This document shows positions 35,259 to 43,624 of a stretch of DNA of 64,000 nucleotides, piece after piece (positions within the stretch are counted from its first letter, which is position 1; the number at the start of each line of letters is the position of its first letter). Both the position numbers and the translations under genes were made by a program. Origin of the DNA: Porphyromonadaceae bacterium UBA4262 (GTDB lineage Bacteria > Bacteroidota > Bacteroidia > Bacteroidales > Muribaculaceae); assembly GCA_002396085.1 (NCBI GenBank), contig DGWI01000002.1, forward strand, positions 37,389 through 101,388, written 5' to 3'. The notes under the pieces are model-generated. The model saw only the letters and a list, made by a program, of their open reading frames with translations, searched no databases and was not told the DNA's origin.

Positions 35259-36185
35259 ATGACTGACCTTAAAGCATCTGCGCCTAGTCGGCGCGACACC
35301 ATCATAGGCATGACCTGCGGCATATTGTCGGCTATGTGTTATGGTACCAATCCCTTTGGCGCGTTGCCCCTCTATCAGGAGGGCGAGAACACGTCCACAG
35401 TGCTTTTCTTCCGATTCCTCATGGCGGTTGTGCTGCTCGGTACACTGCTTGCAGTGCGACGATTCAGTTTTGCTGTCAGTCGTCATCAGTTGCGTGTACT
35501 CGCCTTGTTGGGCCTCCTCTTTGCCGGCTCAAGCATCACCTATTACCAGAGTTTTCACTTCATGGACGCGGGCATCGCCAGCACCATACTCTTTCTCTAT
35601 CCTGTCATGGTGGCAGGCATCATGGCTCTTTGTTTCCATGAGCGTCTGTCGCGCATCACCCTGGTGTCGGTCATCCTCGCGCTGCTGGGCATAGCCATGC
35701 TCTATAAGGGACCCGCAGGTGCCACACTCAGCACACTGGGCGTGGTACTGTGCGTCCTCTCATCTGCCTTCTATGCGGTCTATATCGTGGTTATCAAGCA
35801 GGCCGACCTGGGTGACATGCCGTCGTTGCTCATCACCTTCTATGCCATGTTCTTCTGCATGCTTTGCCTGCTGCTCTACTCGTTCACATCGCCCGATTTG
35901 TCCATCACATTGCCTCCCACCCCCAGAGCATGGTTCTACACCTGTTGGTTAGGCTTGGTGCCCACAGTGCTATCGCTCGAGTTCATGACCATTGCAGTGC
36001 AGCGTGTCGGCCCCACACCGACGGCCATCATGGGTGCCCTTGAGCCCCTCACAGCAGTCGCTATCGGCGTGTTCGTCTTCGGTGAATTGCTCACCCTGCG
36101 TGTTGGCTTTGGCATCATCCTCATCCTTGTGGGAGTCATGCTCATTGTCTTGCCCAAACACTACTATCCACGCTACCTCCGATGA
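35259..36185 (+). CDS. EamA-family (DMT) transporter
   Basis: A 308-residue integral membrane protein with about ten predicted helices, made of two EamA repeats. GILSAMCYGTNPFGALPL opens the first repeat and VLCVLSSAFYAVYIVVIK the second; the C-terminal GALEPLTAVAIGVFVFGE is the classic EamA motif. Family members export or import small metabolites; the substrate is not predictable. Start chosen at 35259 (MTDLKASAPSRRD). Confidence 0.9.
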   Translation: MTDLKASAPSRRDTIIGMTCGILSAMCYGTNPFGALPLYQEGENTSTVLFFRFLMAVVLLGTLLAVRRFSFAVSRHQLRVLALLGLLFAGSSITYYQSFHFMDAGIASTILFLYPVMVAGIMALCFHERLSRITLVSVILALLGIAMLYKGPAGATLSTLGVVLCVLSSAFYAVYIVVIKQADLGDMPSLLITFYAMFFCMLCLLLYSFTSPDLSITLPPTPRAWFYTCWLGLVPTVLSLEFMTIAVQRVGPTPTAIMGALEPLTAVAIGVFVFGELLTLRVGFGIILILVGVMLIVLPKHYYPRYLR

Positions 36186-36201
36186 CCCAATTGAGACAAC
36201 A

Positions 36202-36335
36202 GGCTTATGTTCTTAAACCTGATGCCCTGCTGCTCTTCTGTCAATCTATGTAAACAACAAACTTGAACGAACAGAAACGAAAAAAATCTTTATGGGCTTA
36301 TGTTCTTAAACCTTATGTTTTCCTGTTCTTCTGTC
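36202..36335. repeat. Pair of ~40-base direct repeats
   Basis: Bases 36202-36242 and 36295-36335 both read GGCTTATGTTCTTAAACCT, then a variable middle, then CTTCTGTC. They flank a 52-base spacer in the gap between the EamA gene and the convergent TIGR04076 gene; the second copy touches that gene's stop codon. Confidence 0.75.
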
Positions 36336-36649
36336 TAAAGAGAATCCGTGATGGCTTCGAGATAGAAACTCATGGGTCTGAAGCCGTCATTGCAACTGAT
36401 CATCGCACTCATCGGGTTCTGCATCCATCCGTCGAAGAAATCTCCCTCGCCGCGGGCCAGCGCCTCGACAAACTCACGCATTGAACCCCACGCCGATGGG
36501 CACATCCCCTCGGGGCGTTGCCCGTCGACCGAAACCCACGTCTGGCCCACACGCACATCGCACGCATGCTCGATCGCGTTCTCATAGCGTGCCATCAGGT
36601 CGCGATACTCGGTCTGCCTCATTGCAGTTATCCTCACTTTATTCAGCAT
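36335..36649 (-). CDS. TIGR04076 family protein
   Basis: 104 residues from ATG 36649; the open frame extends upstream into the neighbouring gene but that part is a shadow. VRVGQTWVSVDGQRPEGMCPSAW, then ARGEGDFFDGWM and SCNDGFRPMSFYLE match the pattern of the small TIGR04076 family (a conserved Cys followed by AW, and a late Cys-x-DG). Function is unknown. Its start overlaps the end of the DUF3667 gene by 11 bases, implying translational coupling. Confidence 0.75.
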   Translation of the reverse strand: MLNKVRITAMRQTEYRDLMARYENAIEHACDVRVGQTWVSVDGQRPEGMCPSAWGSMREFVEALARGEGDFFDGWMQNPMSAMISCNDGFRPMSFYLEAITDSL

Positions 36650-37622
36650 GACTGTTTCCGATCTTCTTTTTCGCGTAGTTTGCACCATAGGCCAGCGCGA
36701 AACATCCAGCCAGAATGAGCAGGTTCTGAAGTCCCGGCATGGCACAGTGCTCGATAATATAGTTACTGTCAAGCGACAGGCGGTGGTAGTATGAATAGAA
36801 CAGGTAGGCCAGTTGGAGTGTCCAGCCCAACAACCGCACACTGCACAGCAGAACTAGCGCCACACGCCATGCGGTGCCCCACCAGCCGAACCCGAACAGT
36901 TGCTTGTAGGTGAGAAACAGCACCAACGACACCATGACGCCGAACATGCCGTTCAGTACCTCGTCGTTCAGGTTGTCAAAGGGCATGGTGACAACACTGT
37001 AGGCAATGATCAGCAACAACAGCAGTGTGCTGATGAACACCTGGACAAAGAACCCCTCGGGCAGTGTGTGGCGCGTGCACAGGGGCGAGTAACGAAACAG
37101 GAAATAGGTGGGTATGATAAACAATGAAGTCAAGCCGAGCATCATCCAGTCAAGGTGCGTCAGCAGCAGGTCGAGAGTCGCGTCAAAGAATGTAGAAATG
37201 TTTGTGACCTCGCTCGTGGTAGGAGCATCAATTTCGCCAAAAAGCCTGCCAAAGACAAAGGCGAACAGTGACACAAGCACCAGCATCTTGATGGGAGGAT
37301 AACTGAGTTGCCGCCGACCACGCAGATAGTCGCCAATCAGGTAGCCCGGACGCCAGATGAGTTGCCACAGCGTGTAGAGCAACGAACGGGTGCCCAAGCC
37401 CCACAGTTCCATCACGCCCTGGCGGATGCTATGCCAGGTGATGCGACCCGTGCCGGCGCGCTGCCCGCACTGGTAGCAATAGTTGCCTGTGAAGTCATTG
37501 CCGCAGTTGGCGCAGTGGTGTGTCGCCGTGCGTTCGGCTGGTGGCATGCCGCTGGTCGGGTCGGCCTGCCATGCCTTGTAGCGGGCCCATTGCTGCTTGA
37601 TATGTTGCCAAATCTCTGCCAT
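36639..37622 (-). CDS. DUF3667 membrane protein with N-terminal zinc ribbon
   Basis: 327 residues from ATG 37622, supported by a promoter box 17 bases upstream. Residues ~37-54 carry CANCGNDFTGNYCYQCGQ, a four-Cys zinc ribbon; TWHSIRQGVMELWGLGTRSL and RPGYLIGDYLRGRR follow as in DUF3667. The remainder has about five predicted membrane helices. Function is unknown; the family is abundant in Bacteroidota. It is cotranscribed with the TIGR04076 gene. Confidence 0.85.
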   Translation of the reverse strand: MAEIWQHIKQQWARYKAWQADPTSGMPPAERTATHHCANCGNDFTGNYCYQCGQRAGTGRITWHSIRQGVMELWGLGTRSLLYTLWQLIWRPGYLIGDYLRGRRQLSYPPIKMLVLVSLFAFVFGRLFGEIDAPTTSEVTNISTFFDATLDLLLTHLDWMMLGLTSLFIIPTYFLFRYSPLCTRHTLPEGFFVQVFISTLLLLLIIAYSVVTMPFDNLNDEVLNGMFGVMVSLVLFLTYKQLFGFGWWGTAWRVALVLLCSVRLLGWTLQLAYLFYSYYHRLSLDSNYIIEHCAMPGLQNLLILAGCFALAYGANYAKKKIGNSHAE

Positions 37623-37639
37623 ATGCGTCAAAAATCTCA

Positions 37640-37647
37640 CAAAGATA
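37640..37647 (-). promoter_or_regulatory. -7 box TATCTTTG for DUF3667 gene
   Basis: Minus-strand TATCTTTG, 17 bases upstream of ATG 37622; it supports that start over the in-frame codon at 37742. Confidence 0.55.
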
Positions 37648-37690
37648 AGGATTTTTTGGCATAGATGGCATTTTTCCCGAAAAAAAGCAT

Positions 37691-37698
37691 TAACTTTG
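37691..37698 (+). promoter_or_regulatory. -7 box TAACTTTG upstream of ssrA
   Basis: Plus-strand TAACTTTG 130 bases before the mature tmRNA. It may drive a longer precursor; no gene other than ssrA follows. Confidence 0.4.
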
Positions 37699-37723
37699 CA
37701 CCGCAAATGCAAAAAGACACTGC

Positions 37724-37752
37724 TTTGGCACATTTTTTGCATTTGTAACTAT
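37724..37752 (+). promoter_or_regulatory. Promoter TTTG-N17-TAACTATG for ssrA
   Basis: TTTG at 37724-37727 and a near-consensus box TAACTATG at 37745-37752. It predicts a 5' leader of roughly 70 bases to be removed from the tmRNA precursor. Confidence 0.4.
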
Positions 37753-37784
37753 GCTGACCGCAATTAGTTCTCGGTTAACTGATC

Positions 37785-37826
37785 ACTGGAGACCAAAAAC
37801 CGAAAACTGAAGACCGAAGACTTGAC
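37785..37826. repeat. 7-base-period tract before tmRNA
   Basis: Heptads ACTGGAG, ACCAAAA, ACCGAAA, ACTGAAG, ACCGAAG, ACTTGAC (consensus near ACYGAAG) run directly up to the mature 5' end of the tmRNA. Confidence 0.6.
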
Positions 37827-37827
37827 T

Positions 37828-38227
37828 GGGGCTGACTTGGCTTTGACAGCGTGTCGAGGTGGTAAGCAAGCATGCAGAGCGATGATGGCAATGCTCTTTA
37901 ATATCAGTCATTACTAAATTTTAACTGGCGAAAACAACTACGCTCTCGCTGCTTGATCGAAGTACAGTAGATCTGCTTTATCTCTGCCCAAGGATGGTAG
38001 AGACGAGACATCACCCGGAAGCCCTTTCTGCGAGGCTCGTCGATATGGTGGTGCTGGCAAATCGGAGATAGGACACTGCCTGCCTCGTGCAGCGTCCGAA
38101 ATTTAGAGGATAAGCCACAGGTTGGTAGTCTTGATCCTGCCGGTGGTCGAAAACCAAGTCAAGACTAAGCATGTAGAAAACTTATTAGTTCCACGTTTGG
38201 ACGAGGGTTCAAACCCCTCCAGCTCCA
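37828..38227 (+). ncRNA. ssrA: Transfer-messenger RNA (tmRNA)
   Basis: About 400 bases. The 5' GGGGCTGA... pairs with the 3' CAGCTCC (38220-38226) to form a 7-bp acceptor stem with one G-U pair; the T arm is GAGGGTTCAAACCCCTC. The tag reading frame runs from GGC 37927 to TGA 37956 and encodes GENNYALAA, the Bacteroidota tag. CCA is not encoded: the bases after the discriminator A are CAA. With SmpB it frees stalled ribosomes and tags the nascent peptide for proteolysis. Confidence 0.96.
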
Positions 38228-38257
38228 CAATTTTAATCACCTCCAGCTTCACAACCC

Positions 38258-38289
38258 GCAATCGCAAGCGTAACCCCGCTTGCGATTGC
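38258..38289 (+). terminator. Terminator after ssrA
   Basis: A perfect 13-bp stem (GCAATCGCAAGCG 38258-38270 with 38277-38289) with loop TAACCC, 30 bases beyond the tmRNA end. Confidence 0.8.
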
Positions 38290-38403
38290 TATATGATACC
38301 CCTCGCGGTCCACCCATGCCATCGATTCATCAGTTTTACTGTGTGTTGTCATTGATCTGAAGGCTGTGCCGTGAATGTGGTGTGTCAATTGAAAAAAAAT
38401 GAG

Positions 38404-38411
38404 TAACTTTG
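38404..38411 (+). promoter_or_regulatory. -7 box TAACTTTG for cobamide operon 1
   Basis: TAACTTTG ends 9 bases before ATG 38421, predicting a leader of only a few bases. The upstream in-frame codon at 38409 lies inside the box. No cobalamin riboswitch is visible upstream. Confidence 0.6.
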
Positions 38412-38420
38412 CACCCTTGT

Positions 38421-39710
38421 ATGAAGCAAAGTTTTCTCATAGCGGCTCCCACTAGCGGTTCGGGCAAGACAACCATTGCCCGTGGGCTCATGGCACTGTT
38501 GGCTCGCAAGGGCTATAGGGTACAGCCCTTTAAGTGCGGCCCCGACTATATTGACACCAAGTTTCATGCGGCGGTGTGCGGCCGGCCCAGCATCAACCTG
38601 GACACATTCATGGCCACGCCCCAGCATGTGCGTGACCTCTTTGAACACTACGGCAGTGATGCCGATGTGCGCGTCGTCGAGGGTATGATGGGCCTGTATG
38701 ACGGCTATGACCGCGACCAGGGCTCATCGGCCGAGGTCGCTCGTGTGCTCGACATTGCTGTCGTGCTGGTGGTCGATGCTCGCAGTGCTGCCTACTCTAT
38801 GGCACCGCTCATCGCGGGGTTTGTCCACTTCCACCCCGATGTACGCATCAGCGGGGTCATCTTCAACCGTGTGGCCTCGCCCCGTCATCAGGCTATGCTG
38901 CAACAGGTGTGCAGCGACCTGCAAGTCGAGTGCCTGGGCTATCTGCCCAGGCGCCCCGAACTGGAGCAAGGCTCGCGCTATCTGGGGTTGGACTTTTCGC
39001 AGCATCCCGAGAGTCAACTGCTTGTCGATCTACTAGAACAACATGTGCAATGGCAACGACTGCTCGAACTGGCGAGCGAGACAAGATCTCAGGGCGAGCA
39101 TGCTTGCACTGTGCCTCGCGACCAGGATGCAGGCTGCCGGCGAACTCTGATTGCTCGCAACGATGAGTCGTTCTCCTTCATCTATCAAGAGGTCATCGAC
39201 TCGCTCACGGGGGTGGATTTTTTCGATCCCGAGACCGATGTGCCCTGTCTCGACGATGTGGACTTGCTCTATCTGCCTGGCGGCTACCCCGAGAAGCACC
39301 TCGATGCACTGGTCGCCAACGAGGCGTGTCGGCAGGCCATCAAAGCTTATGCCGATCGTGGTGGGCGCGTCATCGCCGAGTGTGGGGGCATGATGTATCT
39401 GTGTCAAGCCATCGTCACCGACGAGGGGCAGTTTGAGATGTGTGGCGTGCTTCCGCACAGCATCACGGCACGCAAGGCCGATCGCCGTCTGTCGCTTGGC
39501 TACCGCCGATTTGTCCTCGACGGCAAGGAGTATCGTGGGCATGAATTCCATTACACCCAGTTCGTGCCGCCTGTTCCGCAGTCTGTGACACAGGTCTACA
39601 ATGCCAAGGGTGAACCTGTGCCGACACCCATCCTGCGCTACCGCAACGTCCTGGCCAGTTACACTCACCTCTATTCAATGCACAATTCCCTCATAACTCA
39701 TAACTTGTAA
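38421..39710 (+). CDS. cbiA: Cobyrinic acid a,c-diamide synthase
   Basis: A 429-residue glutamine-dependent amidase that amidates the a and c side chains of cobyrinic acid. The N-terminal DTBS-like ATPase half has APTSGSGKTTIARG and KCGPDYIDTKFH; VVEGMMGLYDG is typical. The C-terminal class I glutaminase-like domain has the nucleophile Cys in ECGGMMYLC. It opens a five-gene plus-strand operon. The last residues (HNSLITHNL) are encoded by a 7-base tandem repeat that also contains the stop codon. Confidence 0.94.
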   Translation: MKQSFLIAAPTSGSGKTTIARGLMALLARKGYRVQPFKCGPDYIDTKFHAAVCGRPSINLDTFMATPQHVRDLFEHYGSDADVRVVEGMMGLYDGYDRDQGSSAEVARVLDIAVVLVVDARSAAYSMAPLIAGFVHFHPDVRISGVIFNRVASPRHQAMLQQVCSDLQVECLGYLPRRPELEQGSRYLGLDFSQHPESQLLVDLLEQHVQWQRLLELASETRSQGEHACTVPRDQDAGCRRTLIARNDESFSFIYQEVIDSLTGVDFFDPETDVPCLDDVDLLYLPGGYPEKHLDALVANEACRQAIKAYADRGGRVIAECGGMMYLCQAIVTDEGQFEMCGVLPHSITARKADRRLSLGYRRFVLDGKEYRGHEFHYTQFVPPVPQSVTQVYNAKGEPVPTPILRYRNVLASYTHLYSMHNSLITHNL

Positions 39711-39728
39711 CTCGTAACTCGTAACTTG
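39694..39728. repeat. Five tandem heptads across a gene junction
   Basis: TAACTCA TAACTTG TAACTCG TAACTCG TAACTTG. The TAA stop of cbiA (39708-39710) and the TTG start of the next gene (39726-39728) both lie in the repeat, so adding or losing a unit would change the cbiA C-terminus, the gap or both. Confidence 0.85.
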
Positions 39729-40226
39729 AAACAGATATATACCAAGACCGGCGACCAGGGCATGACCAGCCTGCGTGGGGGCGTGCGCGTCGCCAAGACC
39801 GACCCTCGCATCGAGACCAACGGCCAGATTGACCATCTCAATGCCTGTCTGGGCATCGTGCGCTCGATGCTTAACAATGATGATGCCAACCGCTCACTCA
39901 TCCACCAGTTGCAGCAAGAATTGATGGTGGTCATGAGCCACATTGCCACGCCCGATGGCGACACCAACCCGCGCCTCCTGCATTGCGGTGAAATCACGGC
40001 ACTGCTTGAGCAGACCATCGACACGATGCCTCACGACGGTGGATTTGTCGTGCCAGGTGGCGGTTCGTCATTGGCGGCATTCATCCATCAGGCTCGCACC
40101 CAGGCCCGCACCGTTGAGCGACGTTTGTGGGCACTCAACGAGGTTCACCCTGTGGGACAACCTATTCTGGTGATGATCAACCGTCTGTCCGACTATCTGT
40201 TCACCCTAGCCAATACCAACGAATGA
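39726..40226 (+). CDS. Cob(I)alamin adenosyltransferase, PduO type
   Basis: A 166-residue ATP:corrinoid adenosyltransferase that puts the 5'-deoxyadenosyl ligand on cobalt. KIYTKTGDQGMTSL-type start (here KQIYTKTGDQG), NGQIDHLNACLG and the C-terminal VERRLWALNE with NRLSDYLFTLA are the family signatures (the RxxxE and NRLSDxLF motifs). The start codon is TTG at 39726, provided by the tandem repeat; no ATG is available upstream. Its stop overlaps the next start as ATGA. Confidence 0.93.
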   Translation: MKQIYTKTGDQGMTSLRGGVRVAKTDPRIETNGQIDHLNACLGIVRSMLNNDDANRSLIHQLQQELMVVMSHIATPDGDTNPRLLHCGEITALLEQTIDTMPHDGGFVVPGGGSSLAAFIHQARTQARTVERRLWALNEVHPVGQPILVMINRLSDYLFTLANTNE

Positions 40227-41701
40227 AACCTAGATTGAATCCTGTCATGCTGGCTGGCACGGGCAGCGATGTGGGCAAGAGCGTTATTGCCGCCGCACTG
40301 TGCCGCATCTTGCGCCAGGATGGCTATGCGCCTGCACCATTCAAGGCGCAGAATATGGCTCTGAACTCCTACGCCACCCCCGAGGGGCTGGAGATAGGCC
40401 GTGCCCAGGCCGTACAGGCCGAGGCAGCCGGCATCCCCTGCCATACCGACATGAATCCTCTCCTGCTCAAGCCACAGAGCGACCACACCTCACAGGTTGT
40501 GCTCCATGGTCGTCCCATCGGCAACAAGAATGCCTACGACTATTGGCGGCGCGGCACTGGCGACATTGACTACCGTGCCGAGGTGTGTGCGGCTTTTGAC
40601 CGTCTGGCGGCACGTTACAATCCCATCGTGATGGAGGGCGCGGGCAGCATTTCGGAGATTAATCTGCGTGACACCGACCTGGTGAACATGTCCATGGCGC
40701 GCCATGCAGGGGCCAATGTCATCCTGGTGGGTGACATCGACAGGGGTGGAGTGTTCGCATCGGTCTACGGCAGCATTATGTTACAGACACCCGAAGATCG
40801 TCGGCTGATTAAGGGCATTATCATCAACAAGTTTCGAGGCGACATGCGACTCTTCGATGACGGTCGTCGACAGCTCGAGGACATCTGCGGTGTTCCAGTC
40901 CTTGGAGTGATCCCTTACTTCAAGGACATCCACATCGAGGAGGAGGACAGCGTCGCCCTGGTGCAGAAGTCGATGCAGGCCGAGCGTGGCAAGGTCAACA
41001 TTGCTGTGATCATGCTACGGCACTTGTCCAATTATACCGACTTCGATGCCTTGGAGCGTGACCCGCGTGTGCATCTGTTCTACACCAACAACACCGATGA
41101 CATCAGCAAGGCCGACATCATCATCTTGCCGGGCACCAAGTCGACCCTGCACGACCTCTACGAACTGCGCCGCAATGGTTGTGCGCAGGCCATCGTCCGT
41201 GCCCGTCGCGAGGGTGCCACAGTGCTGGGCATCTGTGGCGGCTACCAGATGATGGGCGTCGAGGTGCTTGACCCAGACCATGTCGAGGGTGACATCGAGC
41301 GTCTGCCTGGGTTGGGACTGCTGCCCACGACCACAACCATGAATGGGTCGAAGCACACCCGGCAGGTCACTTGCCAGTACGGTACTGGCTACGAGATACA
41401 TCAGGGCGAAACATCACCTATGGGCGATGCACAGCCTGCCCCTTTGCTGCATTTGGGTGACGGTCGCGACGATGGCTACATTGTTGACGGCAAGTGTATG
41501 GGCACATACGTTCATGGCATCCTCGACAACGCACCCTTTGTCGATATGCTCCTCAGGCCCTACGCCGGCAAGATAGCACAGGCCGAGGCTCCCTTTGACT
41601 ATGCAGCCTTCAAGGAACAACAGTATGACCTGCTGGCCGACCATGTGCGCCAGTATGTTGACATGAATCAAATCTATAACATTCTCACCCGTCATGATTG
41701 A
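40223..41701 (+). CDS. cobQ: Cobyric acid synthase
   Basis: A 492-residue amidase that adds four amides to adenosylcobyrinic a,c-diamide; also called CbiP. N-terminal ATPase half: GTGSDVGKSVIAAALCRIL, then KAQNMALNSYATPEGLEIGR. C-terminal glutaminase: nucleophile Cys in GICGGYQMMG, and the GTYVHGI His region. It starts at ATG 40223, overlapping the adenosyltransferase stop; the long upstream frame is a shadow. It overlaps the next gene by 8 bases. Confidence 0.95.
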   Translation: MKPRLNPVMLAGTGSDVGKSVIAAALCRILRQDGYAPAPFKAQNMALNSYATPEGLEIGRAQAVQAEAAGIPCHTDMNPLLLKPQSDHTSQVVLHGRPIGNKNAYDYWRRGTGDIDYRAEVCAAFDRLAARYNPIVMEGAGSISEINLRDTDLVNMSMARHAGANVILVGDIDRGGVFASVYGSIMLQTPEDRRLIKGIIINKFRGDMRLFDDGRRQLEDICGVPVLGVIPYFKDIHIEEEDSVALVQKSMQAERGKVNIAVIMLRHLSNYTDFDALERDPRVHLFYTNNTDDISKADIIILPGTKSTLHDLYELRRNGCAQAIVRARREGATVLGICGGYQMMGVEVLDPDHVEGDIERLPGLGLLPTTTTMNGSKHTRQVTCQYGTGYEIHQGETSPMGDAQPAPLLHLGDGRDDGYIVDGKCMGTYVHGILDNAPFVDMLLRPYAGKIAQAEAPFDYAAFKEQQYDLLADHVRQYVDMNQIYNILTRHD

Positions 41702-42674
41702 AGGACACGGCGACGACCTGCACCGCTACAGCGGCATACAGATGAACTTTAGTTCTAACATCTATGCTCGGGCCGACCTCAGCAGACTCGAGGAATACTT
41801 GTGTTCGCGCATGCAGGTCATCCGCTCCTATCCCGAGCCGTCGGCTTCGTCGCTCGAGCGGCTCATAGCCCGGCAGCACGGCATCAGTCCCGACTGTGTG
41901 TTGGTTACCAGTGGAGCAGTCGATGCCATCTACCTCATTGCCCAGACCTATCGTCACTGGGGCACATGCCATGTGGTGCAGCCCACCTTCAGCGAGTATG
42001 CCGACGCCTGTCGCACCTTTGGTTATCGTGAGGTCGATGATGGGGCCATTGGCTGGCTATGCAACCCCAACAACCCCACAGGTTCCGTTTTGAAGACCGA
42101 TCAGGTATTGCTCATGGCACAGCGTCATCGGCTGTTGGTGGTCGATCAATCCTATGAGGACTATACCCTAGAGTCTTTGCTCGGTGCTGCCGATGGGGTG
42201 GGGCATGATAATATCATCGTGTTGCACTCCATGACCAAGCGCTATGCGGTGCCGGGATTGCGACTGGGCTATGTCACCGCCAATGCCGAAATCATCAGTC
42301 AGTTGCGCTGCCAATACCGCCCATGGGCCATCAATGCCCTTTCGCTTGAGGCTGGCAAGTGGCTGATTGCAAATAATTTCCAGGCCATCCCGCATCTGCC
42401 CGATTATTTGGCCGAGACACAGCGGCTGCGTGCTGAGTTACAAGGCATCGACAGCATCGAGACGCGCGACACGAGCACCAACTTCTTCCTATGTTCGGTG
42501 GCCAGCACTACCGCTGCCCAACTCAAGGAGTCTCTGGCTCGTGAACACGGCATCCTCATTCGCGATGCCTCCAACTTTGTAGGGCTTAGTCCCCATCACT
42601 TCCGCATTGCCACCCAGTCGCCTGCCGAGAACGAAGCACTAGTTCGTGCCATTGTCCAAATTCTAAGTCGATGA
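41694..42674 (+). CDS. cobD: L-threonine-O-3-phosphate decarboxylase-like PLP enzyme
   Basis: A 326-residue fold-type I PLP enzyme. MIEGHGDDLHRY and the FSSNIYARADLS segment, CNPNNPTGSVL and the PLP lysine in HSMTKRYAVPGLRLGY match the Salmonella CobD/Pseudomonas CobC group, which makes (R)-1-amino-2-propanol phosphate for the nucleotide loop. A histidinol-phosphate aminotransferase is the alternative by sequence, but the position between cobQ and cbiB favours CobD. It overlaps both neighbours (8 and 4 bases). Confidence 0.88.
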   Translation: MIEGHGDDLHRYSGIQMNFSSNIYARADLSRLEEYLCSRMQVIRSYPEPSASSLERLIARQHGISPDCVLVTSGAVDAIYLIAQTYRHWGTCHVVQPTFSEYADACRTFGYREVDDGAIGWLCNPNNPTGSVLKTDQVLLMAQRHRLLVVDQSYEDYTLESLLGAADGVGHDNIIVLHSMTKRYAVPGLRLGYVTANAEIISQLRCQYRPWAINALSLEAGKWLIANNFQAIPHLPDYLAETQRLRAELQGIDSIETRDTSTNFFLCSVASTTAAQLKESLAREHGILIRDASNFVGLSPHHFRIATQSPAENEALVRAIVQILSR

Positions 42675-43606
42675 ACGAAGTACTATTATTGTCCCTTATT
42701 CCCCTGTTGGTGGGATGGTTGCTTGACCTTGTATTGGGCGACCCTATCTGGCTGCCACACCCAGTCGTGTGGTTTGGCAAGATGATAGGGTGGGGCGAGC
42801 ATCGCCTGAACCACGGTTCGCATCGCATGGTCAAGGGAGCCGTGCTTGCTGTCACATTGATTGTCTTGGTTTTCGGCTTATGGACACTAGTGCGCTGGGT
42901 CATTCCCAACCAGTGGGTGGTGTGTGCACTTGATGTCGTGGTGGTGTTCTACTGCCTGGCGGGAACCACCCTCATCCGTGAGGTCAGGGAGGTGTTCTTG
43001 GCACTGGATCGCTCGCTCGACGAGGGGCGTCGACAGGTGGCACGCATCGTGGGGCGCGATACTAGTCAACTCACAGCCCAGGAAGTGCGCACCGCCGCGC
43101 TCGAGACGCTAGCCGAGAACTTGAGTGACGGTGTGATAGCCCCGCTCTTCTGGTTCGCCCTGTTGGGCACACCCGGAATGCTGGCCTACAAGATGGTCAA
43201 CACCCTTGATTCGATGATAGGCTATCGCACCGAGCGTTACAAGGACTTCGGTTGCTGGGCAGCCCGTATCGACGATGTGGCCAACTATATCCCCGCTCGC
43301 TTGACTGCCCTGCTCATGGTCGTTGCGGCAGGCCGATTGTCATTGTTGAAATTCGTCTGGCGCAATGGTCGTCGCCATGCTAGTCCTAACAGTGGATATC
43401 CCGAGGCTGCTCTGGCGGGAATCCTCAATTGCCGCTTCGGCGGGCCACATTACTACTTCGGCGAGTTGTTCGACAAGCCCTTCATCGGCGAGAACGACCG
43501 CCCACTCACAACTGCCGACATGAAGACAGCGGTGCGAATCAATCGCACCGCCGAGGTCCTGATGCTCCTGATCACGGCATTAGCCTTCGGCCTCATCTTC
43601 TCTTAA
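42671..43606 (+). CDS. cbiB: Adenosylcobinamide-phosphate synthase
   Basis: A 311-residue membrane protein that attaches aminopropanol phosphate to adenosylcobyric acid. LLDLVLGDPIWLPHPVVWFG is the family's N-terminal signature; ETLAENLSDGVIAPLFW and NTLDSMIGYRTERYKDFGCWAARIDDVANYIPAR follow. About four or five membrane helices are predicted. It closes operon 1 with an ATGA overlap at its start and ends in an AT-rich 7-base-period tract facing cobT. Confidence 0.94.
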   Translation: MNEVLLLSLIPLLVGWLLDLVLGDPIWLPHPVVWFGKMIGWGEHRLNHGSHRMVKGAVLAVTLIVLVFGLWTLVRWVIPNQWVVCALDVVVVFYCLAGTTLIREVREVFLALDRSLDEGRRQVARIVGRDTSQLTAQEVRTAALETLAENLSDGVIAPLFWFALLGTPGMLAYKMVNTLDSMIGYRTERYKDFGCWAARIDDVANYIPARLTALLMVVAAGRLSLLKFVWRNGRRHASPNSGYPEAALAGILNCRFGGPHYYFGELFDKPFIGENDRPLTTADMKTAVRINRTAEVLMLLITALAFGLIFS

Positions 43607-43624
43607 TTCTAAATTCTAAATTAA
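43604..43624. repeat. AT-rich 7-base-period tract at convergent junction
   Basis: TAATTCT, AAATTCT, AAATTAA; the first three bases are the cbiB stop and the tract reaches the cobT stop. No hairpin terminator is visible between these convergent genes. Confidence 0.55.

Noticed and set aside
38228..38420. Possible cobalamin riboswitch before cbiA
   Set aside because: No B12 box, no GGTGAG or GCTGTAA core; only the ssrA terminator and a promoter box are present.
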